Source of the DNA: Roseomonas sp. KE2513
GTDB taxonomy: Bacteria > Pseudomonadota > Alphaproteobacteria > Acetobacterales > Acetobacteraceae
NCBI RefSeq assembly: GCF_016107305.1
Contig: NZ_RCVR01000038.1
Coordinates: forward strand, 1-46,570
Length of the DNA stretch: 46,570 nt
Direction: 5' to 3'
This document shows positions 34,161 through 41,464 of this stretch, in pieces. The notes under the pieces were generated by a model. It saw nothing but the letters and a program-made list of their open reading frames with translations, ran no database searches and was not told the DNA's origin. Each line of letters begins with the position of its first letter. The first letter of the stretch is position 1. Made by a program: the position numbers and the translations under genes.

Positions 34161-34349
34161 ATGAAGACCGCGACCTATCTCAAGACCCTGACCCGCAGCG
34201 CTGGGCGTACCATCCGCCGCCTGCTGCGGCACCTCACCGGCAAGACGACCATCAGCGCAAGCCTGACCCTCTCCATTCCGGGCTTCATCAAGCTCGAGCT
34301 CGGCTGGAAGCGGGAAAGCGAGCGCCCTGACGGTTGCAAGCCCGCCTGA
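34161..34349 (+). CDS. Small basic protein
   Basis: 62-aa, strongly cationic protein (TRSAGRTIRRLLRHLTGKTT) with a more hydrophobic C-terminal half (LTLSIPGFIKLELGWK). Could bind DNA or membranes; no family recognised. Its stop codon lies in the loop of a CCCGCC/GGCGGG hairpin. Convergent with the HU gene. Confidence 0.6.
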   Translation: MKTATYLKTLTRSAGRTIRRLLRHLTGKTTISASLTLSIPGFIKLELGWKRESERPDGCKPA

Positions 34350-34379
34350 CGGCGGGCGCCGCCGGCTCCGGCCGGCGGC
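34341..34379. terminator. Hairpin pair between convergent genes
   Basis: CCCGCC-TGAC-GGCGGG (34341-34356) is followed by GCCGCCGGC-TCCG-GCCGGCGGC (34358-34379, 9-bp perfect stem). They lie between the convergent small basic-protein and HU genes and probably end both transcripts, though no T-run is present. Confidence 0.6.
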
Positions 34380-34401
34380 AAACCGCGCGACGGAGGCGCG
34401 A

Positions 34402-34725
34402 TCAGTCGCCCTTGGCGGCTTTCGTCGCCTTACGCTTGGCCTTCTTGGCCCCGGCGAAGGCCGCCAGCTTGAGCGAGGGCGCGGCCTTGAACTTCACCGT
34501 CGCACCGGCCTTCACCGCCACCTTCTCGCCGGTACGCGGGTTCAACGCCGAGCGCTTGGGCGTCTCGCGCACCGTGAAGGAGCCGAAGTCGGGCAGCGAA
34601 AAGCGCCCGGTTTCGATGATCTCGGCCTTGATGGCGGCGATGATGTCGGCCGCCAGGCGACCGGAGGCCACCCCGGTCAGGTCGCTGGACTGCTGGATAA
34701 CGTCGGTGAGAAAGCGCTTTGACAT
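34402..34725 (-). CDS. HU-family DNA-binding protein
   Basis: 107-aa histone-like protein that bends DNA. It matches the HU/IHF fold: helical N-terminus (LTDVIQQSSDLTGVASGRLA), the conserved LPDFGSFTVRETPKRSALNPRTGEK arm region in two parts (SLPDFGSFTV and RSALNPRTGE), then VKFKAAPSLK. The C-terminal tail (KKAKRKATKAAKGD) is Lys/Ala-rich, an extension seen in some alphaproteobacterial HU variants. Plasmid-borne HU could help copy control, partition or conceal the plasmid. Confidence 0.93.
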   Translation of the reverse strand: MSKRFLTDVIQQSSDLTGVASGRLAADIIAAIKAEIIETGRFSLPDFGSFTVRETPKRSALNPRTGEKVAVKAGATVKFKAAPSLKLAAFAGAKKAKRKATKAAKGD

Positions 34726-34762
34726 TGCCCGATTCTAGCGTGCGGGCCGCTTGCGCGAAACC

Positions 34763-35023
34763 TCAGTCCTCGAACGCCTCACACACATGAAGTCGCCAGC
34801 CCTGGGCCGGTGCTCCGGTGCGTTCCGAGCGCAGCAACGTGAGCGCCGGCATAACCTCGCACTCCGGGCAGGCGTACTCGAAGGCGAAGTCGGACAGCAG
34901 GTCCTGCGGTCGCTTGACCGCGTGGAACCACAGCGGTGAGCGGTGCCGGCGGCAGCAGCGCGCCTCCAGCCAGAAGGTCCGGAGATCCACGAGCGGGGTG
35001 GCGAGGGCTTCGGCGAGGGTCAT
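34763..35023 (-). CDS. Hypothetical protein with Cys motifs
   Basis: 86-aa protein beginning MTLAEALATPLVDLRTFWLE. Contains RCCRRHRSPLWFH and ACPEC, which could form one zinc site. The C-terminus reads GWRLHVCEAFED. A start five codons upstream is possible (35038). Same strand as HU, 37 nt upstream of its start; function unknown. Confidence 0.6.
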   Translation of the reverse strand: MTLAEALATPLVDLRTFWLEARCCRRHRSPLWFHAVKRPQDLLSDFAFEYACPECEVMPALTLLRSERTGAPAQGWRLHVCEAFED

Positions 35024-35044
35024 GGAGGGGCAGAACATAGCCAG

Positions 35045-35209
35045 AAGAGGTGGAGGTAAGGATGGAAGAAAGCAGGGCCTGCCGCACCACCCCGGCCGCC
35101 GCAAGGGCAGGGGCTGACGCCCGCGCGAGCGCGCCCTTGCCCCGCCCAGGGCGGCGCGGCCCTCGGCTGAGGTCTCGGAGAAGCGAGACGCAGCAGAAGG
35201 ATCCACGCA
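35045..35209 (+). repeat. Intergenic hairpin element, copy I
   Basis: GCAAGGG (35101-35107) / CCCTTGC (35134-35140), lead GCCTGCCGCACC. A second perfect hairpin GTCTCG (35172-35177) / CGAGAC (35184-35189) has the loop GAGAAG, then CAGCAGAAGGA, identical to the sequence after copy B, and the next ATG. Confidence 0.85.
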
Positions 35210-35647
35210 ATGACCACCGTCCTCGCTTTCCCGAGCGCCCGGCTTACCCCTTCGGCCGTCCCCGTCGCGCCGGTCATCATCGGCATCGGCACGCGCGTCT
35301 CGACCCAGCTGTACGACCGTGGCGAAGGCTTCGTGTTCGCGGTCCATGACGATCCCCGGCCCGGTTCGCTGCGCCCGGTGCTGGGCGGCTTTGCCCAGAC
35401 CGGAGGGCGGCAGACCTACGACATCGTCTTCCTGTCCGGCGCCTTCACCCTCCGACTGCCCGAAGCCGTCCTGCGTGGCCCGGGCTGGCGCTTGCTCGAC
35501 ACTACAGGCGATGCCGCCGAGATCGCCGCGGCTATCGCCCACGCCGAAGCCGAAAACGCCCGCCGTGCGACCGAGAAGGCGGCCGCCGACGAAGCGCACG
35601 CCGCGAGTTGCACCGGCTGCGCCATGCACCCGAGCATGCCCGTCTGA
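35210..35647 (+). CDS. Hypothetical protein, N-terminal half of a frameshifted gene
   Basis: 145-aa product. Begins MTTVLAFPSARLTPSAVPVA, with a beta-rich domain (GIGTRVSTQLYDRGEGFVFA, QTYDIVFLSGAFTLRLPEAV) and an Ala/Glu-rich helix (AEIAAAIAHAEAENARRATE). The helix breaks off in SCTGCAMHPSMPV. One base earlier in phase the same DNA reads ELHRLRHAPEHARLNQGDDR, which runs on into the LPD29-like domain. The two halves look like one gene interrupted by a single-base loss near 35605. Confidence 0.7.
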   Translation: MTTVLAFPSARLTPSAVPVAPVIIGIGTRVSTQLYDRGEGFVFAVHDDPRPGSLRPVLGGFAQTGGRQTYDIVFLSGAFTLRLPEAVLRGPGWRLLDTTGDAAEIAAAIAHAEAENARRATEKAAADEAHAASCTGCAMHPSMPV

Positions 35648-35931
35648 ACCAGGGTGATGACCGGCACAGCGGCAAACTGGCGGCGGCCAACATCCGCGTC
35701 CAGCTGCGGCACACCTTCCCCGGCGTGCGCTTCTCCGTGCGCAACCGCGACCACGGCACGGTCTACGTGCGCTGGCCAGGTGGTCCTGACCAGAAGGCCG
35801 TCGAGGCCGTGGCGATGCCGTTCCAGGGCGGCCACTTCGACGGCATGGACGACAGCTACAAGACCGCCCGTTCGGCTTGGTGCGAGGCGTTCGGAGGTGT
35901 CGATTACGTCGTCTGCCGACGTGAGGCCTGA
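35608..35931 (+). CDS. LPD29-like domain, C-terminal half of a frameshifted gene
   Basis: 107 codons from TTG 35608. The part SGKLAAANIRVQLRHTFPGV, RFSVRNRDHGTVYVRWPGGP, FQGGHFDGMDDSY and the closing FGGVDYVVCRREA match the large polyvalent-protein-associated domain 29 as I remember it; these domains occur in plasmid and phage polyproteins. TTG is a doubtful start; expression is more likely as the tail of the upstream gene after correction of the frameshift, by a −1 ribosomal shift, or not at all. Confidence 0.6.
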   Translation: MHRLRHAPEHARLNQGDDRHSGKLAAANIRVQLRHTFPGVRFSVRNRDHGTVYVRWPGGPDQKAVEAVAMPFQGGHFDGMDDSYKTARSAWCEAFGGVDYVVCRREA

Positions 35932-36020
35932 CAACGCCAGTCAGCCATTTTGCCGTTTTGCCGTTCGCGCCGGAAATCCCGATGCGGGACGGCATCGACT
36001 TCCATTGAGGAATAAGCCCC

Positions 36021-36257
36021 ATGCACCTTTCACGCCTCGTGCTTCCCATCCTGGCCATCCTCTGCTTCCCCTCGGGTTCACGGGTTCACGGGTTCACGGG
36101 TTCACGGGTTCACGGGTTCACGGGCTCAGTCAGCGATCGAGGTCACGGCCATGGCGGCGGCGCAGGTGCGTGCCAGCACGGCTCAGCTACGAGAGGCCTG
36201 CGCCAACCTGACCCAGCGTGCCCAGCCCGCTCCGCCTGCCCCCAATTCGACCCCTGA
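36021..36257 (+). CDS. Signal-peptide ORF interrupted by octanucleotide repeats
   Basis: 78-codon frame starting with a convincing signal peptide (MHLSRLVLPILAILCFPSGS). It then passes through the CGGGTTCA repeat (encoding RVHGFTGS units) and ends in out-of-frame, Gly/His/Pro-rich sequence. The frame of the downstream 91-aa membrane protein is +1 relative to it, and the repeat unit is 8 bp; gain of one unit or loss of two would join the signal peptide to that protein. In the present state the ORF probably encodes no stable product. Confidence 0.55.
   Translation: MHLSRLVLPILAILCFPSGSRVHGFTGSRVHGFTGSVSDRGHGHGGGAGACQHGSATRGLRQPDPACPARSACPQFDP
36073..36128. repeat. Octanucleotide tandem repeat (CGGGTTCA)n
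   Basis: Six perfect copies of CGGGTTCA (36073-36120) plus one variant CGGGCTCA (36121-36128). Located inside the 5' part of a gene, directly after the signal-peptide codons. Tandem 8-mers in this position change the reading frame when slipped-strand mispairing alters the copy number. Confidence 0.95.
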
Positions 36258-36426
36258 TCCGTGGCGCGCCGAGGAGCAGCTCTGCGACTATCTGGCCGAC
36301 CCGGGGGGCCTGGTGACCAGCACGGCCTGGTTCTTCGGCATCTTCGGCGCCGTGCTCATGACTGTCGGCATGCTCGCCTTTGCCTTCCTCGGCGGAACCA
36401 TGCGGCGCCTGTGGTGGGCGGCCTGA
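36151..36426 (+). CDS. Small membrane protein, probable mature part of repeat-interrupted gene
   Basis: 91-aa product if started at ATG 36151 (GAGG upstream). The frame is open further upstream through QSAIEVTA, which looks like the start of a mature secreted protein. Helical segment AAAQVRASTAQLREACANLT, a Pro-rich linker, then one transmembrane segment (WFFGIFGAVLMTVGMLAFAF) and a basic end MRRLWWA. Likely a periplasmic protein anchored near its C-terminus when joined to the signal peptide at 36021; without it, only the C-terminal membrane segment could insert. Confidence 0.6.
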   Translation: MAAAQVRASTAQLREACANLTQRAQPAPPAPNSTPDPWRAEEQLCDYLADPGGLVTSTAWFFGIFGAVLMTVGMLAFAFLGGTMRRLWWAA

Positions 36427-36429
36427 AGG

Positions 36430-36600
36430 GGTGCGGGGGAAGAAACAAGACAGGAGAAACGGGGAGGAAAGGAGGCCTGCCGCGTCCGTCCCCCGGCCGC
36501 AAGGGTGCGTCGCTGCGCTCCCTCGCTCCGCTCGCCCTTGCCCCCGGCGGCCGCGGACGCGGCGGCTGGGGAGGGGTCGAGGACGAGAGCGCCGGAAAAG
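36430..36600 (+). repeat. Intergenic hairpin element, copy J
   Basis: GCAAGGG (36499-36505) / CCCTTGC (36535-36541), with a perfect 9-bp outer stem CCGCGTCCG (36480-36488) / CGGACGCGG (36554-36562). Loop GTGCGTCGCTGCGCTCCC is consensus. Purine-rich lead ACGGGGAGGAAAGGAGG. Confidence 0.85.
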
Positions 36601-36646
36601 ACGGTTCGTTCCCGGCATGCCGCAGCCCCACGGGAGTTGAACCCTT

Positions 36647-37351
36647 ATGAGCACCCTGGTTGAGCGCGCCCTGCGCTCAGCGGCCGAGGATCTCGGCCTT
36701 TCGACCGATGGATGGAGCCCGATCCAGGGCTTCCCCGGCACTGGCCATGCCTTCCGCCACAGCGACCGCCCGGCCCTGGTGGTCGAGGTCAGCGCCGACG
36801 ACCACGGCTGGGGCTGGTCGGTCGGCCAGTCCGAGAGCGGCCCGCGCCGTCAGGCGAACCCGGGCGTCGTTCAGCGCTGGGCCTGCGTCCACAAGCTGAT
36901 CGTGCGGGAAAGCCCGAACAGCCGTGCCGCGCTGCTCGACGCACTGGCCATCGCCGGCGATGACCTCGCCGAGGCGCGCGCGTGCTCGACCGAGATGCTG
37001 CACACCCGGCTCGACGTGCTGGTCTGCCGCAAGGGACTGGATCTCTTCGTCGCCCTGGTGCAGCGCCTCGACGCCGCGCCGGCCGAGCCGGTTGAGCCGC
37101 TCCGGCTGGAGTGGAGCTACCGGGGCACGGCATCGGCGGGCGATGCCGTCACCGGCACCGTGCAGGCCAGCAACGAGGTCGAGGCCGTCGAGGCGTTCAA
37201 GCGGCTGCACCCCGGCGCGGATCTCGCCGAGCTGACGCCCCGGATGGCCGGGCTCGCGTCGGTGTTGCCGATCGCACGACAGCTGGCCGAGGAGGGGATG
37301 CGCCGCGCGGCTGCGCTCCCGCGGGCGCCGGTTCTGCCCACGCTGCACTGA
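36647..37351 (+). CDS. Hypothetical protein, 234 aa
   Basis: Soluble protein beginning MSTLVERALRSAAEDLGLST. The N-terminal half is alpha/beta (FRHSDRPALVVEVSADDHGW, RWACVHKLIVRESPNSRAAL). A C-terminal motif VTGTVQASNEVEAVEAFKRL then HPGADLAELTP resembles small modules repeated in plasmid proteins. No named family. It lies between element J and the cytosine methyltransferase gene. Confidence 0.7.
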   Translation: MSTLVERALRSAAEDLGLSTDGWSPIQGFPGTGHAFRHSDRPALVVEVSADDHGWGWSVGQSESGPRRQANPGVVQRWACVHKLIVRESPNSRAALLDALAIAGDDLAEARACSTEMLHTRLDVLVCRKGLDLFVALVQRLDAAPAEPVEPLRLEWSYRGTASAGDAVTGTVQASNEVEAVEAFKRLHPGADLAELTPRMAGLASVLPIARQLAEEGMRRAAALPRAPVLPTLH

Positions 37352-37408
37352 ACCCGGGGCGCCGCGGCGCCTCACCCCACACCCCCAGTCCATCACCGAC
37401 GTCGCGTG

Positions 37409-37430
37409 CGGCAGGGCCCAGGCCCTGCCG
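37409..37430 (+). terminator. Perfect hairpin before the methyltransferase gene
   Basis: CGGCAGGGCC (37409-37418) and GGCCCTGCCG (37421-37430) form a 10-bp perfect stem, followed by TTCGCGTTTCT. Terminator-like, or a structure hiding the leader of the methyltransferase gene, whose ATG is 25 nt downstream. Confidence 0.5.
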
Positions 37431-37454
37431 TTCGCGTTTCTGGAGCCTCGCGCC

Positions 37455-39263
37455 ATGATCTCCGAGCACGGCCACGCCACCATTCTGCACGCCCACCTCT
37501 TCGCCGGCCTCGGCGGGGGAGCCCGCGGCTTCAATCGCGCCACCTCGCGGGTGGGCAACCTGTCCGCCAGCTTTCGCTGCATCGGCGGCATCGACGTTGA
37601 CGCCGCGGCGATCCGCGACTTCGGCCGCCTGGCCGGGGTGCCCGGCACTTGCATGGACCTGTTCGACCGCGAGCAGTACGCCGACTTCCACGGCAAGGAG
37701 CCGCCGGCCGGTTGGCGCGAGGCCACCGTGGACGACGTGCGCGCGGCCTTCGGCCACGAGCGCCCCAACGTCCTGTTCACCTCCCCGCCCTGCAAGGGCT
37801 TCTCCGGCCTGCTCTCGGAGACCAAGAGCAAGACCAGGAAGTATCAGGCGCTGAACCGCCTCACCCTGCGCGGCATCTGGCTGGCGCTGGAAGCCTACCG
37901 CGACGATCCGGTGGAGCTGATCCTGTTGGAGAACGTGCCGCGCATCGCCTCGCGCGGCCGGCCCCTGCTGGATCAGATCGGCGGCCTGCTGCGCGCCTAC
38001 GGCTACGCCGTGGCCGAGACCACGCACGACTGCGGGGAGCTCGGCGGGCTGGCGCAGAGCCGCAAGCGCTTCCTTCTCGTGGCCCGGCACGCCGCCAAGG
38101 TGAAGCCGTTCCTGTACGAGCCGCCGAAGCGCTCGCTGCACGGGGTGGGCGACGTGCTGTCCCGTATGCCCCTGCCGGGCGATCCGAAGGCGGGGCCGAT
38201 GCACCGGGTGCCGATGCTGCACTGGGCGACGTGGGTGCGCCTCGCCTTCGTCGAGGCCGGAAGCGACTGGCGCTCCTTGGGCAAGCTGGCCATCGAGGAG
38301 GGTATGCTGCGCGACTACGCCCTCGCCCCCTGCGGCGACTGGCGCGGCGGCGTACTGGGCGTGAACCGCTGGGACGAGCCCAGCGGCACCGTGGCCGGGC
38401 GTTCCGGCCCGTCCAACGGCGCCTACAGCGTCGCCGATCCCCGCCGCGCCGACGGCGTGGCCGCCTTCGGCCAGTACGGCGTGAAGCGCTTCGACCAGCC
38501 CTCCCAGGTGGTAATCGGCAAGGCCGCGGTCGGGGCCGGCGGCTTCGCCGTGGCCGACTCGCGCCACACCGGCCCGGCCAAGCACTCCAACGAGTTCCGC
38601 ATCGTTCCCTGGGACGGGGCCGGGCGGGCCGTGACCGGCGCCCACGGCACCGGGCAGTGCGTCGCCGATCCGCGCGGCGAGGTCCGCCGCTCCGGCGCCC
38701 TGGGCGTGGTGCCCTGGGACGCCACCTCCGGCACCGTGGCCGGCGAGAGCCTGCCCTCCAACGGCACCTTCGCGGTGGCCGACCCCCGGCCGCGCATGGA
38801 GCGCGAGAAGGGTGACGACTACTACGGCGCCGGGCACTACGGCGTGGTTCCGTGGCAGCAGTCCACGGGCGCGGTCAGCGCGGCGGCCGGCTACGACAAC
38901 GGACGCTGGAGCGTGGCCGACCCCCGCCCGACGCTGCCGGGGGCGTCGGACCGGGTGGTGGCCCGCATCCGGGCCCTGGACGGGACGTGGCACCGCCCCT
39001 TCACCACGGCCGAGCTGTGCGCCCTGCAGTCGCTGATCGACCCGGAGGAGCAAGCCGAGCTGGACGGGCTAAGCGATGCCGACTGGCGCGAGCGGATCGG
39101 CAACGCCGTGCCGCCCGACGCCGCCCAGGCCATCGCCGAAACGATGGGCCGGACGCTGCTGCTGGCCTGGTCGGGGGAAGGCTTCATGCTCTCGACCCTG
39201 CCGATCTGGGTGCGGCCCGTGGCCGTAGCGCTCACCGTGCGCCAGCCCCAAGATATAGGATAA
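37455..39263 (+). CDS. C5-cytosine DNA methyltransferase with internal repeats
   Basis: 602-aa enzyme. Motif I LHAHLFAGLGGGARGFNRA, motif IV SPPCKGFSG with catalytic Cys113, motif VI ENV (159-161), motif VIII QSRKRFLLVAR, and late motifs IX/X (FTTAELCALQSL, RIGNAVPPDAAQAIA) are all present. Between VIII and IX, where the target-recognition domain lies, five units ending VADPR or VADSR recur at about residues 326, 366, 403, 441 and 487, each with a W/F-D-x-x-S/T-x-T/V-V-x-G core. This lengthens the protein well beyond a minimal M.HhaI-type enzyme. No cognate endonuclease is nearby, so it is a solitary methylase, possibly for protection or regulation. Confidence 0.93.
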   Translation: MISEHGHATILHAHLFAGLGGGARGFNRATSRVGNLSASFRCIGGIDVDAAAIRDFGRLAGVPGTCMDLFDREQYADFHGKEPPAGWREATVDDVRAAFGHERPNVLFTSPPCKGFSGLLSETKSKTRKYQALNRLTLRGIWLALEAYRDDPVELILLENVPRIASRGRPLLDQIGGLLRAYGYAVAETTHDCGELGGLAQSRKRFLLVARHAAKVKPFLYEPPKRSLHGVGDVLSRMPLPGDPKAGPMHRVPMLHWATWVRLAFVEAGSDWRSLGKLAIEEGMLRDYALAPCGDWRGGVLGVNRWDEPSGTVAGRSGPSNGAYSVADPRRADGVAAFGQYGVKRFDQPSQVVIGKAAVGAGGFAVADSRHTGPAKHSNEFRIVPWDGAGRAVTGAHGTGQCVADPRGEVRRSGALGVVPWDATSGTVAGESLPSNGTFAVADPRPRMEREKGDDYYGAGHYGVVPWQQSTGAVSAAAGYDNGRWSVADPRPTLPGASDRVVARIRALDGTWHRPFTTAELCALQSLIDPEEQAELDGLSDADWRERIGNAVPPDAAQAIAETMGRTLLLAWSGEGFMLSTLPIWVRPVAVALTVRQPQDIG

Positions 39264-39345
39264 CAAGGTCTATCGTGCGGCTCTGCGGCTGTGCCTGAGT
39301 TAAGATGGCTGACGAGTTCGCCCTGAGATGGTATGAGGTTGTGGT

Positions 39346-39549
39346 ATGGCAAAGAACGGGCACAAGAGTACAACGAGTAAAGCAGCATCAGCTGCATCGA
39401 AGGTACTGCGCGACGGCCGAACCGGTTCAGCTTCTAAAACCGCTGCGGGTTCTGCCCTTTCGCAAAGGCCGATGAGCAAACCTGCCCATATCTCCAGTGC
39501 TCAGGCTACCAAGGCTGTGCAGTCGTACTTATCAGGAAAGAAGAAATAG
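39346..39549 (+). CDS. Small basic Ser/Ala/Lys-rich protein, first gene of AT-richer pair
   Basis: 67-aa protein (MAKNGHKSTTSKAASAASKV...). Composition is Lys/Ser/Ala-rich with SASKTAAGSALSQR and an ending SYLSGKKK. I recall similar short proteins beside diverse genes, with no established function. Codons and base composition are more AT-rich than in surrounding genes. It ends seven bases before the NDT/TIR-like gene, forming a two-gene operon; a regulatory or antitoxin-like role is only a guess. Confidence 0.75.
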   Translation: MAKNGHKSTTSKAASAASKVLRDGRTGSASKTAAGSALSQRPMSKPAHISSAQATKAVQSYLSGKKK

Positions 39550-39556
39550 TCTGCGA

Positions 39557-40177
39557 ATGGCCAGTCCTGCGCAGAACGTTTTCATCAACTGTCCGTTTGA
39601 TGATCAGTACCGGCCGAACTTCCATGCTTTGGTATTCGCGGTTTTCTCCTGTGGTTTTCAGGTGCGGTGCGCGCTTGAAATGGATGACGCTGCCGAAACG
39701 CGAATTGATAAAATATATCGCGTTATTGAGCAGAGTCAGTTTGGTATACACGATCTTTCCAAAACGGAACTAGATCAAGCAAATCTGCTTCCGCGCTTTA
39801 ACATGCCGTTGGAGTTAGGGGTGTTCCTCGGCGCGAAGCGTTTTGGGGAAAATGCACAAAGAAATAAACGGTGTTTGATACTGGATAAAGAAAAATACAG
39901 ATTCCAGAAGTTTATTTCTGATCTTTCCGGAATGGATATCACATCTCATGAAGGAAATAGTCGGAAAATTGTAACTTGCGTGAGAGATTGGCTGGTGACC
40001 GTTTCAAAGCGCCGCAACATACCACCTAGTGCTGACATTCTTGATAGCTATGATCGTTTTGTAGAAGGGTTTCCGGAGATTGCCAAGGCGGCCAAGCTAG
40101 ACGCCGCCGCAATGGTGTACGCAGACTTTGAGAGATTGGTGTTGGCGTGGGTCAAAGAAAATAAAACCAGTCGTTGA
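39557..40177 (+). CDS. NDT/TIR-like fold protein, candidate NAD- or nucleotide-cleaving effector
   Basis: 206-aa protein. FINCPFDDQYRPNFHALVFA opens a Rossmann-like fold; IEQSQFGIHDLSKTELD and RFNMPLELGVFLGAKRFG follow, with Glu86 placed as is the catalytic Glu of nucleoside deoxyribosyltransferase-like and TIR-like NADases (E-x-G followed by a helix). SDLSGMDITSHEGN and a helical C-terminus follow. The family is familiar as a hypothetical protein but I cannot name it. A/T-ending codons and low GC compared with neighbours point to recent transfer. With the 67-aa gene it could be a defence or toxin module. Confidence 0.65.
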   Translation: MASPAQNVFINCPFDDQYRPNFHALVFAVFSCGFQVRCALEMDDAAETRIDKIYRVIEQSQFGIHDLSKTELDQANLLPRFNMPLELGVFLGAKRFGENAQRNKRCLILDKEKYRFQKFISDLSGMDITSHEGNSRKIVTCVRDWLVTVSKRRNIPPSADILDSYDRFVEGFPEIAKAAKLDAAAMVYADFERLVLAWVKENKTSR

Positions 40178-40221
40178 ACTGATCTGATAATAGCAATCTC
40201 GGCCTGCTGATTAATTCATAT

Positions 40222-40788
40222 CTAGATCGCTGCGGCACGGATCTTACCAAGATCTAAGAGACCCTTGGCGCCCCAGCCCTTGGCGCCCGCCGGCACCTCC
40301 GGCCGGAAGTGCTCATAGAGCCGAAAGCTGACCCGGTTCAGCTCCTCGGGCTCCATCGAGACCGCCAGGTCCTGCATCGCCTTCCTGACAGCGCCGAGGT
40401 CCTCGCCGAAAGCCCGCTCGACGTAGCCGGCTGCCGCCTTCGGCGACGCCGCCTTGTCATGGTCCAGCGCGAGTAGAGCCCCTTTCTCCTCGACCACCGG
40501 CACGTCACGGCCGAGCAGATGCACGGCCTTGGGCCGCTGCTTGCCCTCACCCTGCTTGCGCGCCTCGTCGCGGAGATCACCGCCCTCGTGCGCGTCCTCG
40601 GCGATGCCGATGGCCTTGGCCTTCACGCGGGCGCTGGAGCCGGCCACGGCCCGGCCCAGCGTAATCGCCGCGTCCTGGTCGTGTCCGAGCCGCTCGGCCA
40701 CCACCGCGGCCCACAGCGTCAGCACCGGCGCCCGGTTCACCTTGATTGCCTTTCCGTCCTTCGCCTCGGTCATCGGTTCCCATTCCAT
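40222..40788 (-). CDS. Conserved hypothetical protein
   Basis: 188-aa protein starting MEWEPMTEAKDGKAIKVNRA; a start at the second Met would remove five residues. The core VLTLWAAVVAERLGHDQDAA, ITLGRAVAGSSARVKAKAIG and the motif RPKAVHLLGRDVPV look like a conserved bacterial family often annotated only as hypothetical. The C-terminus is EELNRVSFRLYEHFRPEVPA plus a Gly/Lys stretch. Convergent with the AT-richer pair and divergent from the next gene. Function unknown. Confidence 0.72.
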   Translation of the reverse strand: MEWEPMTEAKDGKAIKVNRAPVLTLWAAVVAERLGHDQDAAITLGRAVAGSSARVKAKAIGIAEDAHEGGDLRDEARKQGEGKQRPKAVHLLGRDVPVVEEKGALLALDHDKAASPKAAAGYVERAFGEDLGAVRKAMQDLAVSMEPEELNRVSFRLYEHFRPEVPAGAKGWGAKGLLDLGKIRAAAI

Positions 40789-40902
40789 CCGTGCTCCCCC
40801 TCCAACGGGCCACGGACCGGCCGGGATGCGCGGTGCCGGGCGATGCCACTTCGGCCATCGGCCGAGCCGGCGCCTCGCGGCCTCTGGGGCAGAGCAGCCA
40901 CC

Positions 40903-41397
40903 ATGAAGATCGAGCTTCGTAAGGTCTCCTACAGCGCCGCCCTGAGCGAGGAGACGAGCAACTTCCACGCCGATATCTGGATTGACGGTAAAAAGGAGGG
41001 TTACGCCCAGAACCACGGAACTGGTGGCGGCACGAATGTACAGCCCAACACCTTGCGCTTGCGCCTGGATGCCCACGGAAAAACCCTGCCGGAGGTGGAC
41101 ATCGGCACACCCACAGGCGGGCCACCGCGCATGATTGTCCAGGACACCGAGTGGATCGTGGATGACCTTCTCACCGTATGGATCGTGCGGCGCGACCTGA
41201 AGCGTTCGCTCAGAAACCGCGCCCTCTACACCCACGCAGAGAAGCCAGGGATTTTCCAGAGCAAGGTGCTGACAGCCGATCAGCTGAAGCAGGTTCTGGA
41301 ATCGGAGGACGTGAGAACGAAGTGGAAGGTGAAGGCGTGGCTCAACACCATGCCGGAAGAACAGGCCATCGCGATCTACCGCGATGAGGCGGCCTGA
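40903..41397 (+). CDS. Conserved hypothetical protein, 164 aa
   Basis: Begins MKIELRKVSYSAALSEETSN; the next part FHADIWIDGKKEGYAQNHGT then GGGTNVQPN forms a beta-sheet-like N-domain seen in phage and plasmid hypotheticals. The C-terminal half is helical and charged (WIVRRDLKRSLRNRALYTHA, LNTMPEEQAIAIYRDEAA). No function known. Divergent from the preceding gene with a 114-nt gap that should hold both promoters. Confidence 0.72.
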   Translation: MKIELRKVSYSAALSEETSNFHADIWIDGKKEGYAQNHGTGGGTNVQPNTLRLRLDAHGKTLPEVDIGTPTGGPPRMIVQDTEWIVDDLLTVWIVRRDLKRSLRNRALYTHAEKPGIFQSKVLTADQLKQVLESEDVRTKWKVKAWLNTMPEEQAIAIYRDEAA

Positions 41398-41464
41398 CCT
41401 GGGCCGATATGGCGACATCGTGCCTGATCGACGCAGCTGCGGTGCATCGTCGTGCGGTGGCCGC

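Noticed and set aside
35590-35620. Programmed −1 frameshifting in the LPD29 gene
   Set aside because: No slippery heptamer or clear downstream pseudoknot, so mutation or error is the simpler explanation.
35319-35657. 112-codon plus-strand frame in the LPD29 region
   Set aside because: Third frame, not the one that joins the two halves; Ser/Arg/Pro-rich shadow.
36073-36128. CRISPR-like or minisatellite array
   Set aside because: Units are 8 bp without spacers; a simple tandem repeat.
37197-39053. 618-codon minus-strand frame
   Set aside because: Antisense to the cytosine methyltransferase, whose motifs are intact; its apparent repeats reflect the methyltransferase repeats.
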